Shown here: positions 25,828 to 33,635 of the stretch, in pieces
Layout of the letters: each line of letters opens with the position of its first letter
Numbering within the stretch: the stretch's first letter is position 1
Source of the DNA: Haloarcula amylolytica JCM 13557
Lineage (GTDB): Archaea > Halobacteriota > Halobacteria > Halobacteriales > Haloarculaceae
Direction of reading: 5' to 3'
Length of the DNA stretch: 64,000 bases
Assembly (NCBI RefSeq): GCF_000336615.1
Contig: NZ_AOLW01000024.1
Span: 72,444-136,443 of the forward strand
The notes under the pieces: generated by a model
Database searches by the model: none
The model's input: only the letters and a program-made list of their open reading frames with translations
What the model was told of the DNA's origin: nothing
Position numbers and translations under genes: made by a program

Positions 25828-25876
25828 CTTAGCGCCTATATTAAGCTAACGCGTGTCGTTCGCACGTTCAGTTCTG

Positions 25877-26269
25877 TTATAACAACTGTTCCAGTTGCCG
25901 ACGACGACGGCCGAGGTCGACATGGGCCGCCTCTCCGTAGCTGGCGTCGAGGCGGTCCAGTACCAGTAGCGGGTCGACGCCCTCGCGCTCGATTCGTTCC
26001 AGCAACGCAGTGATCTCCTCCCGGTGCATCGCCAGCGAATCGAGCAGGCCGACGAGCAACACCAGTGGGACCGCAACGCCGTCGTTATCGGGAATCGAAC
26101 TGTCGAGACCAGTAAAATCCGGGACAGCAGTGGGCGGCTCCGTTTCCGGTTGGAGGGCTAAACAGGACCGGCAGACGCTGGCTCCCGGTGCGTTCCCGGG
26201 GAGGAACTGCTGGAGGTCGGCCGGGACTGGGAACGAAACGAGGTCGCCACCGCAGTCGGGACAGGACAT
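25877..26269 (-). CDS. Small zinc-knuckle protein (DUF6276-type)
   Basis: A 130-residue protein beginning MSCPDCGGDLVSF; a TTG codon two residues upstream is a less likely start. Two CxxC knuckles (CPDC at residues 3-6 and CRSC near residue 34) form a probable zinc site at the N-terminus. The remainder contains a helical segment VPLVLLVGLLDSLAMHREEI and an Arg-rich C-terminus. It resembles a conserved haloarchaeal family without known function. It sits about 50 bases after atpD's stop direction and between the ATP synthase locus and the transposon. Confidence 0.78.
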   Translation of the reverse strand: MSCPDCGGDLVSFPVPADLQQFLPGNAPGASVCRSCLALQPETEPPTAVPDFTGLDSSIPDNDGVAVPLVLLVGLLDSLAMHREEITALLERIEREGVDPLLVLDRLDASYGEAAHVDLGRRRRQLEQLL

Positions 26270-26325
26270 ACTCAAGCACGGACGGGAAAGCGCAAAAACG
26301 ATACCGGTCAGGACGGACTCCCCGA

Positions 26326-27018
26326 TCAGTCGTCAGCAGTGACCGCTTCGGGCTCTTCTTCCGATTCTTCTTCGGCCGCGAGCGCGTCCTCTTCCTCTTC
26401 CTTCTTGGCTTTGATCTTCTTCATGCGGAAGATCTCCTCACGCTCCTGTTCTTCGAGTTTCTGCTCGATGTACTCCTGATTGTCGTAGAGGTCGGGCAGG
26501 AGCTTGAATTCGAGGGCGTTGACACGCCGCTTCGTCGTCTCGATCTCTTCGAGCATCTTCTTCATCGCCGTCTCGACTTCGGCGGCGAGGATGATGTTCT
26601 CGAGCAGTTCCTCGTAGGCCTCGGCGGCCTCGTCGATGCGGGCCGAGGTCCCCATGACGCCGTAGCCGCGTTCGTCCAGTGACTTCCGGACCTTGCTGGA
26701 CTCGATCTGCGGGACGACGACGCCCATGATGTTTTTCGACTGGGTCGTCAGTTCCGGGTGTTCTTTCAGTGCTGCGGCGGCCCCGCGGACGGCCACGTCG
26801 CCTTCCATCGCCCGGGCCATGTTGATCGCGCGCTGGGCCCGTTCGTAGGAACCGTCGAGGTCTTCACGGACGTCCTGGGCCTGGTCCAGAATGTCCATGA
26901 ACTCCATGATGAGGCCGTCACGCTTCTTCTCCAGCGTGTCGTGCCCACGCTCGGACAGCTCGATGCGGTCCTCGATCTGCATCAGATTCTTGCGCGTGGG
27001 TTTGACGTCCTTAGCCAT
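26326..27018 (-). CDS. atpD: A-type ATP synthase subunit D
   Basis: The central-stalk coiled-coil subunit that rotates inside the A3B3 head. The 230-residue protein starts [19 protein letters not shown] at 27018; upstream in-frame residues are discarded because they do not match the family. Long helices at residues 10-75 and 140-205 ([18 protein letters not shown] is the conserved family block) form the coiled coil. The C-terminal acidic tail of about 25 residues is a halophilic addition. Unlike the other subunit genes it is separated from atpB by the bop gene and has its own upstream space of 108 bases. Confidence 0.95.
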   Translation of the reverse strand: MAKDVKPTRKNLMQIEDRIELSERGHDTLEKKRDGLIMEFMDILDQAQDVREDLDGSYERAQRAINMARAMEGDVAVRGAAAALKEHPELTTQSKNIMGVVVPQIESSKVRKSLDERGYGVMGTSARIDEAAEAYEELLENIILAAEVETAMKKMLEEIETTKRRVNALEFKLLPDLYDNQEYIEQKLEEQEREEIFRMKKIKAKKEEEEDALAAEEESEEEPEAVTADD

Positions 27019-27126
27019 TACGGGTCTTTTTTCGACGTAGGCAGTTAACGGTTTCCAGTTATTTCGGTTCGAGCGCCGCCGCTTCCGGATCGACACCCAA
27101 AAAACGAAGTCGGCGAACGGCAGTCG

Positions 27127-27879
27127 TTAGTCGTCTGCAGGCGTTGCGCCGGTGCTGGTCGACTCCGCAGCGCCGTCAAGCACGCCGTGGCTACGGAGCA
27201 GGATGATACCGAAGCCGACCTTGGCGACGAGGTCGATGACCATGAAGCCGGCCGTCTCGATCCCAATACCGACGAGGCCGAGTCCTTCACTGCCGACGAG
27301 CCACCAGACCGGGTAGACCAGCCACACGACCGTCACGAGGTTGCGCAGCGTCTTGAACGTGCTCCGCGTGTCACTGGGCAGGTCTGCGACCCGGCCGGAC
27401 AGCGAGGCGAACAGGAAGTACAGCAGGACCAGCAGGAAGGCGGTGCTGATACCCCACCAGACCAGCCGTTCCGCGCCGGCCGACAGCACGCCGCTCCCTG
27501 CGCTTAGCGTCGCGACCACACCGGTACCGATCATCAGCACGTCGAGGCTGACGAGCGAGGCGATGGTGTTGCGGTCTGCCCCTGCAAGCAGTCCGAGGTC
27601 ATACAGCAGTAACGGCGTCGTGAACAGCCAGTCGGTGTATCGCGCCCAGTAGATGGGGTGTTCCGACCCGCCGAACTCGATGAACGTCAGGCCGAACCCG
27701 AGTGCCATCGCGAGGTAATTCACGAACGCGATTGCCGTGATCAGTATTGTCGCGATGTAGAACTTCTGGCGTCGGGTGTCGGTTTCACCCCAGCCACGCG
27801 CGATGAAGTATAGCATGCCGAGGAACATGCCCGCTGTACCTAACCACAGCCATATCGCTTCACTCCCTGGTTCTGGCAT
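27127..27879 (-). CDS. bop: Bacteriorhodopsin, light-driven proton pump
   Basis: A seven-helix retinal protein of 250 residues that exports protons on absorbing light. Proton-pump residues are present: Arg80, Asp83 (acceptor, Asp85 in Halobacterium numbering), Thr87, Asp94 (donor, Asp96), Glu198 and Glu208 (release group), Asp216, and the retinal Schiff-base Lys220. The helix C motif is [15 protein letters not shown]. Sequence is of the Haloarcula HmBRI/cruxrhodopsin type. A hairpin terminator separates it from atpB upstream, and a T-run follows its stop codon, so it is probably an independent transcription unit inside the ATP synthase locus. It lacks the long cleaved leader of Halobacterium bop. 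Confidence 0.95.
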   Translation of the reverse strand: MPEPGSEAIWLWLGTAGMFLGMLYFIARGWGETDTRRQKFYIATILITAIAFVNYLAMALGFGLTFIEFGGSEHPIYWARYTDWLFTTPLLLYDLGLLAGADRNTIASLVSLDVLMIGTGVVATLSAGSGVLSAGAERLVWWGISTAFLLVLLYFLFASLSGRVADLPSDTRSTFKTLRNLVTVVWLVYPVWWLVGSEGLGLVGIGIETAGFMVIDLVAKVGFGIILLRSHGVLDGAAESTSTGATPADD

Positions 27880-27921
27880 AGTGCACGCTAGTATAGGAGG
27901 TCAACGCTAAACAGTCGCGTA

Positions 27922-27936
27922 CCCAAAATATGTGGT
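27922..27936 (-). promoter_or_regulatory. Candidate bop promoter
   Basis: The minus strand reads CCACATATTTTGGG, an A/T-rich box about 45 bases before the bop start. It follows the atpB terminator directly. A transcription start 25 bases downstream would leave a leader of roughly 20 bases. A motif resembling the Bat upstream activator was looked for but is not convincing. Confidence 0.4.
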
Positions 27937-27971
27937 AAAAATTGCGAACGGCCGTGAGATATAGGGCCGTT
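27936..27971 (-). terminator. Terminator after atpB
   Basis: Directly after the atpB stop codon AACGGCC pairs with GGCCGTT (27947-27953 with 27965-27971) around an 11-base A/T-rich loop, and on the minus strand it is followed within a few bases by a run of T. This has the form of an intrinsic terminator and would separate atpB from bop. Confidence 0.65.
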
Positions 27972-27972
27972 G

Positions 27973-29391
27973 TCAGGCTTCGGCTTCGACAGTTTCGGCG
28001 GCCTCGTCTTCGCGGTAGTGCTCCTCGATGAGGTCCTCGTCGATGCGGTTCAGCGCATCCTTCGGGAGCATCGAGAGCAGGTCCCAGCCGAGTTCGAGCG
28101 TCTCGTCGATACTGCGGGCCGTGTCGGTCCCCTGGTCGACGAACTCCTCCTCGAAGCGGTCGGCGAAGTCCAGGTACTTGTTGTCCAGTTCCGACAGCGC
28201 CTCGCGACCGACGATGTTCACGAGGTCGCGCAGGTCCTCACCTTCCGCGTATGCGGCGAAGATCTGGTCTTTCACGTCGGCGTGGTCGGCGCGAGTCAGC
28301 CCCTCGCCGATACCGTCGTCCATCAGCCGCGACAGGCTTGGCAGGACGTTGATTGGCGGCGAGATACCCTGGCTGTTGAGGTCGCGGTCGATGTAGATCT
28401 GCCCTTCGGTAATGTACCCGGTAAGGTCCGGAATCGGGTGCGTGTCGTCGTCGCCCGGCATCGTCAAGATCGGCAGCTGGGTCACGGAGCCTTCGCGGCC
28501 CTGAATCCGACCGGCGCGTTCGTACAGTTGCGCCAGGTCGGTGTACATGTATCCGGGGTAGCCACGCCGGCCCGGGACCTCCTCACGCGCGGCACCGATC
28601 TCGCGCAGTGCCTCGCAATAGTTGGTCATGTCCGTCAGGATGACCAGGACGTGGTAGTCCTTCTCGAAGGCAAGGTACTCGGCGGTGGTCAGCGCCAGCC
28701 GCGGTGTAATCGTCCGCTCGACGGCCGGGTCGTCCGCGAGGTTCATGAAGACGACGGAGCGTTCCAGCGCGCCGGTGCGCTCGAAGTCGTCCATGAACTC
28801 GTTTGCCTCTTCGGCCGTGATACCCATCGCGCCGAAGATGACAGCGAACTCGGAGCCTTCGTCGTCGCCGCCTTCCTCCTCTTCCGGCACTGTGGCCTGT
28901 CGCGCGATCTGCAGCGCCAGGTCGTTGTGTGGCAGGCCGGAGGCGGAGAAGATCGGCAGTTTCTGGCCACGGACGAGCGTGTTCATGCCGTCGATGGCCG
29001 AGACACCGGTCTGGATGAACTCCTCGGGGTACTCCCGGGAGTAGGGGTTGATCGCCTCGCCGACGATATCGAGGCGCTCGTCGGGCACGATTTCCGGGCC
29101 GCCGTCGATCGGCTGGCCGGTCCCGTCCATGACCCGCCCGAGGAGGTCCTCGGTGACGGGCATCTTCATCGTCTCGCCGAGGAAGCGAACCGAGGCATCG
29201 CGGTCGATACCCTCGGTCCCCTCGAACACCTGGATGGCGACGTAGTCGCTCGCGGATTCGAGCACCTGGCCACGGCGGGTCTCGCCGTCGCTGAGCTCGA
29301 TTTCGACGATGTCGTCGTAGCCGACCGGTTCGTCGGTCTCGACGAACACCAGCGGTCCGCTGATCTCCGTGATTGTCTGATACTCTTTCAT
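27973..29391 (-). CDS. atpB: A-type ATP synthase subunit B
   Basis: The non-catalytic nucleotide-binding subunit of the A3B3 head, 472 residues. It starts [20 protein letters not shown], the beta-barrel domain of the family; conserved blocks include [27 protein letters not shown] and [19 protein letters not shown]. It lacks the GxGKT Walker A of subunit A, as expected. It begins two bases after the atpA stop, so translation is coupled. The acidic C-terminus follows the halophile pattern. It is the last gene before the terminator and bop. Confidence 0.96.
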   Translation of the reverse strand: MKEYQTITEISGPLVFVETDEPVGYDDIVEIELSDGETRRGQVLESASDYVAIQVFEGTEGIDRDASVRFLGETMKMPVTEDLLGRVMDGTGQPIDGGPEIVPDERLDIVGEAINPYSREYPEEFIQTGVSAIDGMNTLVRGQKLPIFSASGLPHNDLALQIARQATVPEEEEGGDDEGSEFAVIFGAMGITAEEANEFMDDFERTGALERSVVFMNLADDPAVERTITPRLALTTAEYLAFEKDYHVLVILTDMTNYCEALREIGAAREEVPGRRGYPGYMYTDLAQLYERAGRIQGREGSVTQLPILTMPGDDDTHPIPDLTGYITEGQIYIDRDLNSQGISPPINVLPSLSRLMDDGIGEGLTRADHADVKDQIFAAYAEGEDLRDLVNIVGREALSELDNKYLDFADRFEEEFVDQGTDTARSIDETLELGWDLLSMLPKDALNRIDEDLIEEHYREDEAAETVEAEA

Positions 29392-29393
29392 TG

Positions 29394-31154
29394 TTAGTAC
29401 AGCTCCCGCAGTTGAGACTCGATGTCGTCTTCGAGGTCGTCGATGTACTCGTTCCAGTCCTCTTGGACGCCGATACGGTTGAGCCGCGGCGCGGCGTCGA
29501 TGTCGGTAATCTCCTCGACGGGGACACCAGCATCCAGCGCCTCGAAGGCCGCATCGTTGTACGTCTTGGCAGCGTCCATGATGCGGTAGGTCTTCTCGGG
29601 CTCACAGAACGTGTCCACGTCGTGGAAGGCGTTCTGCTGGAGCCACGCCTCGCGCAGGTAGCGGGCGATCTCAAGCGTCAGCTGCTGGTCCTCGGGCAGC
29701 GCGTCCTTCCCGACGAGCTGGACAATCTCCTGCAGTTCCGCTTCCTCGTCCAGCGTGTCGATGGCCCACTGGCGCGTCTCCGGCCAGTCGGCCCGGACGT
29801 TGTCCTCGAACCACGGGTCGAGCTGGTCGCGATACAGCGAGTACGACTCGTTCCAGTTGATAGAGGGGAAGTGCCGGCGTTCGGCCAGGTCAGCGTCGAG
29901 CGCCCAGAACGTCTTGACGATACGCAGCGTGTTCTGGGTGACCGGCTCGGAGAAGTCCCCGCCAGGCGGCGAGACGGCCCCGATGACCGAGACGGACCCC
30001 TCGGTGCCGTTGATGTTCTCGAAGTAGCCGGCGCGCTCGTAGAACTCGCTCAGTCGAGCGGAGAGGTACGCGGGGTACCCTTCCTCGCCCGGCATCTCCT
30101 CGAGTCGCGAGGAGATTTCACGCATGGCCTCGGCCCACCGGGAGGTGGAGTCGGCCATCAGCGCCACGTCGTACCCCATGTCGCGGAAGTACTCCGCGAT
30201 GGTGATCCCCGTGTACACGCAGGATTCGCGCGCCGCGACGGGCATGTTCGACGTGTTGGCGATGAGGCAGGTCCGGTCCATCAGCGCGTTGCCGGTGGTC
30301 GGGTCCTCAAGCTCCGGGAAGTCCTCAATCACTTCCGTCATCTCGTTGCCACGCTCACCACAGCCGACGTAGACGACGATGTCCGCGTCGGCCCACTTGG
30401 CGAGCTGGTGCTGGGTGACCGTCTTCCCCGAGCCGAACGGGCCGGGGATGGCGGCCGTTCCGCCCTTCGCAATCGGGAACAGGCCATCGAGCACGCGCTG
30501 GCCCGAGATGAGTGGTTCCGTCGGGGTTTCCTTCTCGACGGTCGGTCGCTGCTGGCGCACCGGCCACTCCTGGTGCATCTGGATCTCCTCGCCGCTGTCC
30601 AGTTCGACGACCGTCTCTTCGACGTTGAAGTTGCCCGATTCGATGGCGACGACCTCGCCGCCCTCGGAGTCGGGCGGGACCATCACCTTGTGGTCGATAC
30701 TCGGCGTCTCGGGGACGGTGCCGACGATGTCGCCGGCCTCGACCTCGTCGCCTTCCGCGACTTCAGGGGTGAACTCCCAGGTCTTCTCCAGGTCGATACC
30801 CGGCGCGTCGACACCGCGGTCGAGGAACGCCGACCCCATCTTCTCTTCGAGCACGTCGAGCGGGCGCTGGACACCATCGTAGATGGCGTCGAGCATGCCC
30901 GGCCCGAGGTCCACGGAGAGGGGCGAACCTGTCCCTTCGACGGGTTCGCCGGGGGAGACGCCGGAGGTCTCCTCGTACACCTGAATCGTGGTGATGTTTC
31001 CTTCGATCTCGATGACCTCGCCCATCAGCCCTTCCGAGCCGACGTAAACGACGTCGTTCATCCGGGCGTCGAGGTCCCGAGCCGTTACGACCGGTCCCGA
31101 GACGCTTTCGATAATGCCGTCCTCGCGGACGTCTGTGTCTGTTGCTTGACTCAT
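29394..31154 (-). CDS. atpA: A-type ATP synthase subunit A (catalytic)
   Basis: The catalytic subunit, 586 residues. The Walker A motif GPFGSGKT spans residues 238-245 with Lys244. The family-specific inserted domain (about residues 110-200) precedes it, and the C-terminal block [21 protein letters not shown] is characteristic. Length is normal and no intein is present, though archaeal A subunits sometimes carry one. It begins two bases after the atpF stop. The operon context atpF-atpA-atpB is standard. Confidence 0.97.
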   Translation of the reverse strand: MSQATDTDVREDGIIESVSGPVVTARDLDARMNDVVYVGSEGLMGEVIEIEGNITTIQVYEETSGVSPGEPVEGTGSPLSVDLGPGMLDAIYDGVQRPLDVLEEKMGSAFLDRGVDAPGIDLEKTWEFTPEVAEGDEVEAGDIVGTVPETPSIDHKVMVPPDSEGGEVVAIESGNFNVEETVVELDSGEEIQMHQEWPVRQQRPTVEKETPTEPLISGQRVLDGLFPIAKGGTAAIPGPFGSGKTVTQHQLAKWADADIVVYVGCGERGNEMTEVIEDFPELEDPTTGNALMDRTCLIANTSNMPVAARESCVYTGITIAEYFRDMGYDVALMADSTSRWAEAMREISSRLEEMPGEEGYPAYLSARLSEFYERAGYFENINGTEGSVSVIGAVSPPGGDFSEPVTQNTLRIVKTFWALDADLAERRHFPSINWNESYSLYRDQLDPWFEDNVRADWPETRQWAIDTLDEEAELQEIVQLVGKDALPEDQQLTLEIARYLREAWLQQNAFHDVDTFCEPEKTYRIMDAAKTYNDAAFEALDAGVPVEEITDIDAAPRLNRIGVQEDWNEYIDDLEDDIESQLRELY

Positions 31155-31156
31155 GG

Positions 31157-31480
31157 TTAGTCCTCGTCCATCAGGTCGATACCGATGGCTCGCTTGATCT
31201 GTTCACGCAGTCCGCCGCTCCCAGTGCCGCCGCCGAGCGTGACCATCACCGGCTCGACACTCGTCTCCGCGTCCTGCCTGACACCGCGTGAGAGATGCGA
31301 CAGGTCGTCGTCGTGCATCACGACGATGCCGACGTCGTCGTCGTTGAGCATCTCCTCGACGGCGTCGTCGAGCTGCTCGTCTTTCTCGTCGGCAGGCACG
31401 TCCGCGAACTTGCGGACGCCCGCCAGCCGGAAGCCCGTCGTGAACTCCGGGCTTCCGATGACAGCGATCTCCTGGCTCAT
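31157..31480 (-). CDS. atpF: A-type ATP synthase subunit F
   Basis: The small regulatory subunit of the central stalk, 107 residues. It begins [25 protein letters not shown], a hallmark of the F subunit family's Rossmann-like fold, and contains [14 protein letters not shown]. The first four bases overlap the end of atpC (ATGA), and it is followed after two bases by atpA. It probably moves between conformations during rotary catalysis. Confidence 0.95.
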   Translation of the reverse strand: MSQEIAVIGSPEFTTGFRLAGVRKFADVPADEKDEQLDDAVEEMLNDDDVGIVVMHDDDLSHLSRGVRQDAETSVEPVMVTLGGGTGSGGLREQIKRAIGIDLMDED

Positions 31481-32550
31481 AGGATCACCAGCTCCTGTTC
31501 GATTTCGTCGGGGCCGAGGCCGGCCTCGCGACCGCGGGCGATCGCCCGGATGTTGTCGACCTCGCGCTCCTTGGCGAGGACGTAGGACAGCACCGGACAG
31601 ACCGACAGCGGATAGCGGTTCGAGAGCCGGTCGGCGTATTCGAGCAGCGCCGCGTCCAGCGCCCGCTCGAAGTCGATGAGGTTGTCGGCCTCCTCAAGCG
31701 CCGACAGTGCCTGATCGAGGTCGTCGCCGTACTTGCTCTCGCGGACGGCACTGACCAGCTGGTCGAGGTTCGTCGACAGCTGTGCGACCTCCTGTGCGTC
31801 GAACAGCTGGCCGCCCTCGATGAAGTACTCCGAGGGGTCGATATCCGCGCCGCTGCGGGCCAGCCGGAGCGCGTTCCGGAGGTTGCGGAAGTCGACTTCC
31901 GTCTCCAGGAACTCGACGTACAGCCCGGTCGGGCTGTCGATCTCCGGATTGTCCGGTAAGCCGGACAGCAGTGTTTCGTAGAAGGCGCGGTCCAGCGCGT
32001 TCTCAAGTGGCACGAGAACGCCGCTTTCCTCGTACACGTCGAACGCTTCGGCCAGCGTGTCACCGAAGATGGTGTCGTCGAGCAGCTCGACGACCTCCTC
32101 GATAGAGCCGGCGTTCAGCAGGTCCTCGATACGTCGGTCGGTGAACTCGCCGGCCCGGATGAGGTCGTCCTCGACCTCGGTCCGCTCCGCGTCCGAGTAG
32201 AGCCCGCGAATGACGGTCTTGACGTTCCACACGTCGAACTTCCGCAGGTAGCGGGCGATGTAGTCGTACAGCGCCCCCTCGGACCAGCGAAGCAGGTCGT
32301 CGAAATGTTTCGCGAGGTTGCGGTTCAGCGAGTACTCGACGAGGTCGACGCCGTCGTACCGGGAGCCGAGCGCGTTCATTTCGGTCTCGTACTCCGTCTC
32401 CTCCATGAAGCGGGCGATTTCGCCCGTCCCCATGCGGACCAGCTTCCGGTAGTCGTCATCGTCGAACAGGGACGCGCTGCGGGCACGAACCCGTGCGATG
32501 ACGTACTCGTAGTTGCTTCCCTGGCCGCTCGTTCCCGTTCGCGAACTCAT
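31477..32550 (-). CDS. atpC: A-type ATP synthase subunit C
   Basis: The funnel-shaped socket that joins the central stalk to the membrane rotor, 357 residues. The sequence is mostly helical with repeated blocks of similar length, as in the family, and contains YEYVIARVRARSASLF at the N-terminus and LSYVLAKEREVDNIRAIARG near the C-terminus, which is the conserved VNLRAI-like region. Its ATG overlaps the atpE stop by four bases (ATGA), and its own stop overlaps the atpF start by four bases. Confidence 0.95.
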   Translation of the reverse strand: MSSRTGTSGQGSNYEYVIARVRARSASLFDDDDYRKLVRMGTGEIARFMEETEYETEMNALGSRYDGVDLVEYSLNRNLAKHFDDLLRWSEGALYDYIARYLRKFDVWNVKTVIRGLYSDAERTEVEDDLIRAGEFTDRRIEDLLNAGSIEEVVELLDDTIFGDTLAEAFDVYEESGVLVPLENALDRAFYETLLSGLPDNPEIDSPTGLYVEFLETEVDFRNLRNALRLARSGADIDPSEYFIEGGQLFDAQEVAQLSTNLDQLVSAVRESKYGDDLDQALSALEEADNLIDFERALDAALLEYADRLSNRYPLSVCPVLSYVLAKEREVDNIRAIARGREAGLGPDEIEQELVIL

Positions 32551-33131
32551 TGGTCTTCGAACAGGCGGTCGCTAATTGCTTTCAGGTTGTCCTCCCAGAC
32601 GTCCTCAAGGATGGAATCGAACGTGTTGTTCACACGGACTCGTGACTCGCCGCTCTCGACGACGACACCGCCGAGGCAGTCCCGCTCACCGGCGTACGTC
32701 GCGCCGTCGTAGTCATCGAGTACATCCTCGAGAAGCGACTGGTCCGACGCACGGCCGTACACCGACAGCTCGTCGCTGTCGTCGAATTCATCGACGGCGG
32801 CGTCAAGCAGTGCGCGTGTCAGTTCCTCTCGTCTATCCCCTTCGAGGGCCGCAAGCGCGTCCTCTACGTCGCCGTGAACGTCTTCGAGGATGTCACGCCG
32901 GGCGTTGAGTCGAGCCTGTTTGGCCTCGAGCTTCGCGGAGGAGAGTCGCTGCTCTCGCTCCTGCTCGATGGTCCGCTCGACCTCGGCCTCGCGTTCCTCG
33001 TGGATCTGCTCGGCGTCGGCCTCGGCGTCGGCGATAATCTCCTCGGCACGTTCGTCGGCCGCGTCGCTAATCTCCTGAGCACGCGCGCGGGCCTCGTCGC
33101 GGATATCCTCTACGACTGTTTGAAGGCTCAT
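32547..33131 (-). CDS. atpE: A-type ATP synthase subunit E
   Basis: The peripheral-stalk subunit that pairs with subunit H, 194 residues. Its N-terminal half is a long coiled coil rich in Glu, Ala and Arg (about residues 8-90), followed by the globular domain that attaches to the head and includes GGVVVESGESRVRVNNTFDSI, the family signature near the C-terminus. It overlaps atpC by four bases. Confidence 0.95.
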   Translation of the reverse strand: MSLQTVVEDIRDEARARAQEISDAADERAEEIIADAEADAEQIHEEREAEVERTIEQEREQRLSSAKLEAKQARLNARRDILEDVHGDVEDALAALEGDRREELTRALLDAAVDEFDDSDELSVYGRASDQSLLEDVLDDYDGATYAGERDCLGGVVVESGESRVRVNNTFDSILEDVWEDNLKAISDRLFEDQ

Positions 33132-33153
33132 TATTGGAAAAGGGAGAGAGTGG

Positions 33154-33417
33154 TTAACCGAGGATGAAGACGACGACCAGCGCGAGAATGACGAGCGTTT
33201 CCGGCAGGACTGTCAGGATGAGCCCACGGCCGAACATGCTCTCGTCTTCTGCGATTGCGCCGACGGCGGCGGCCCCGATCCCACGTTCCGCGTATCCCGA
33301 ACCGAGCGCAGCCAGCCCGACAGCGAGGGCTGCAGCAGCTTCTCCCGGGATAGCCGGAGCAGCGGCGCCACCTTCTTGCAGTACAGCGTTGACAACGAGT
33401 GCGATAGTTTCTATCAT
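33154..33417 (-). CDS. atpK: A-type ATP synthase subunit K (membrane rotor proteolipid)
   Basis: The small membrane subunit whose ring turns as protons pass, 87 residues with two hydrophobic helices. It begins MIETIALVVNAVLQEGG; upstream in-frame residues are rejected because they lack family similarity. The ion-binding glutamate is Glu73 in VLPETLVILAL. It is 22 bases upstream of atpE. A 218-base gap before it contains a TATA-like box, which may allow higher expression of this multicopy subunit. Confidence 0.94.
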   Translation of the reverse strand: MIETIALVVNAVLQEGGAAAPAIPGEAAAALAVGLAALGSGYAERGIGAAAVGAIAEDESMFGRGLILTVLPETLVILALVVVFILG

Positions 33418-33476
33418 GTTGTTGAGATCCTCTCTGAGGTTGCTCGTGTCCGAACAGGCGTATGTGACTCCACGGA

Positions 33477-33489
33477 CTTCATAAAGCTT
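33477..33489 (-). promoter_or_regulatory. Candidate internal promoter before atpK
   Basis: On the minus strand AAGCTTTATGAAG lies about 60 bases before the atpK ATG, in the only sizeable gap of the operon (218 bases after atpI). An internal promoter would raise the amount of the proteolipid and head subunits relative to H and I. Evidence is by position and composition only. Confidence 0.4.
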
Positions 33490-33635
33490 CCCAAAACACT
33501 TCGTCAAGATGCTGTTCCGTGGGTTTAGCCGCGCTCTCAACCACGGTTGTCATCTGGTACCAGCCCCCGAGTACGCGACGGTAGGGCAGTAGCTACCGGA
33601 GTACCGACAAATATCGGAAGTAAGGTCGATAGCGG

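Larger units (their letters stand above)
24013..25830 (-). mobile_element. IS200/IS605-family insertion sequence (tnpA + tnpB)
   Basis: About 1.8 kb. It holds a Y1-type transposase gene and a tnpB gene in the same direction, each end carrying a related subterminal hairpin: 24016-24065 near the tnpB end and 25782-25827 near the tnpA end. Both hairpins share TTGAGGGT followed by (A/G)GGG and CTT. There are no inverted terminal repeats or target duplication, as expected for this single-strand transposing family. The exact outer boundaries are estimated from the hairpins and cannot be fixed without an empty-site comparison. Confidence 0.8.

Noticed and set aside
27880-27935. A Bat upstream activating sequence before bop.
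   Set aside because: ACCTCCTATACTAG is loosely similar to the Halobacterium element but lies too close to the start codon and after the proposed TATA box.
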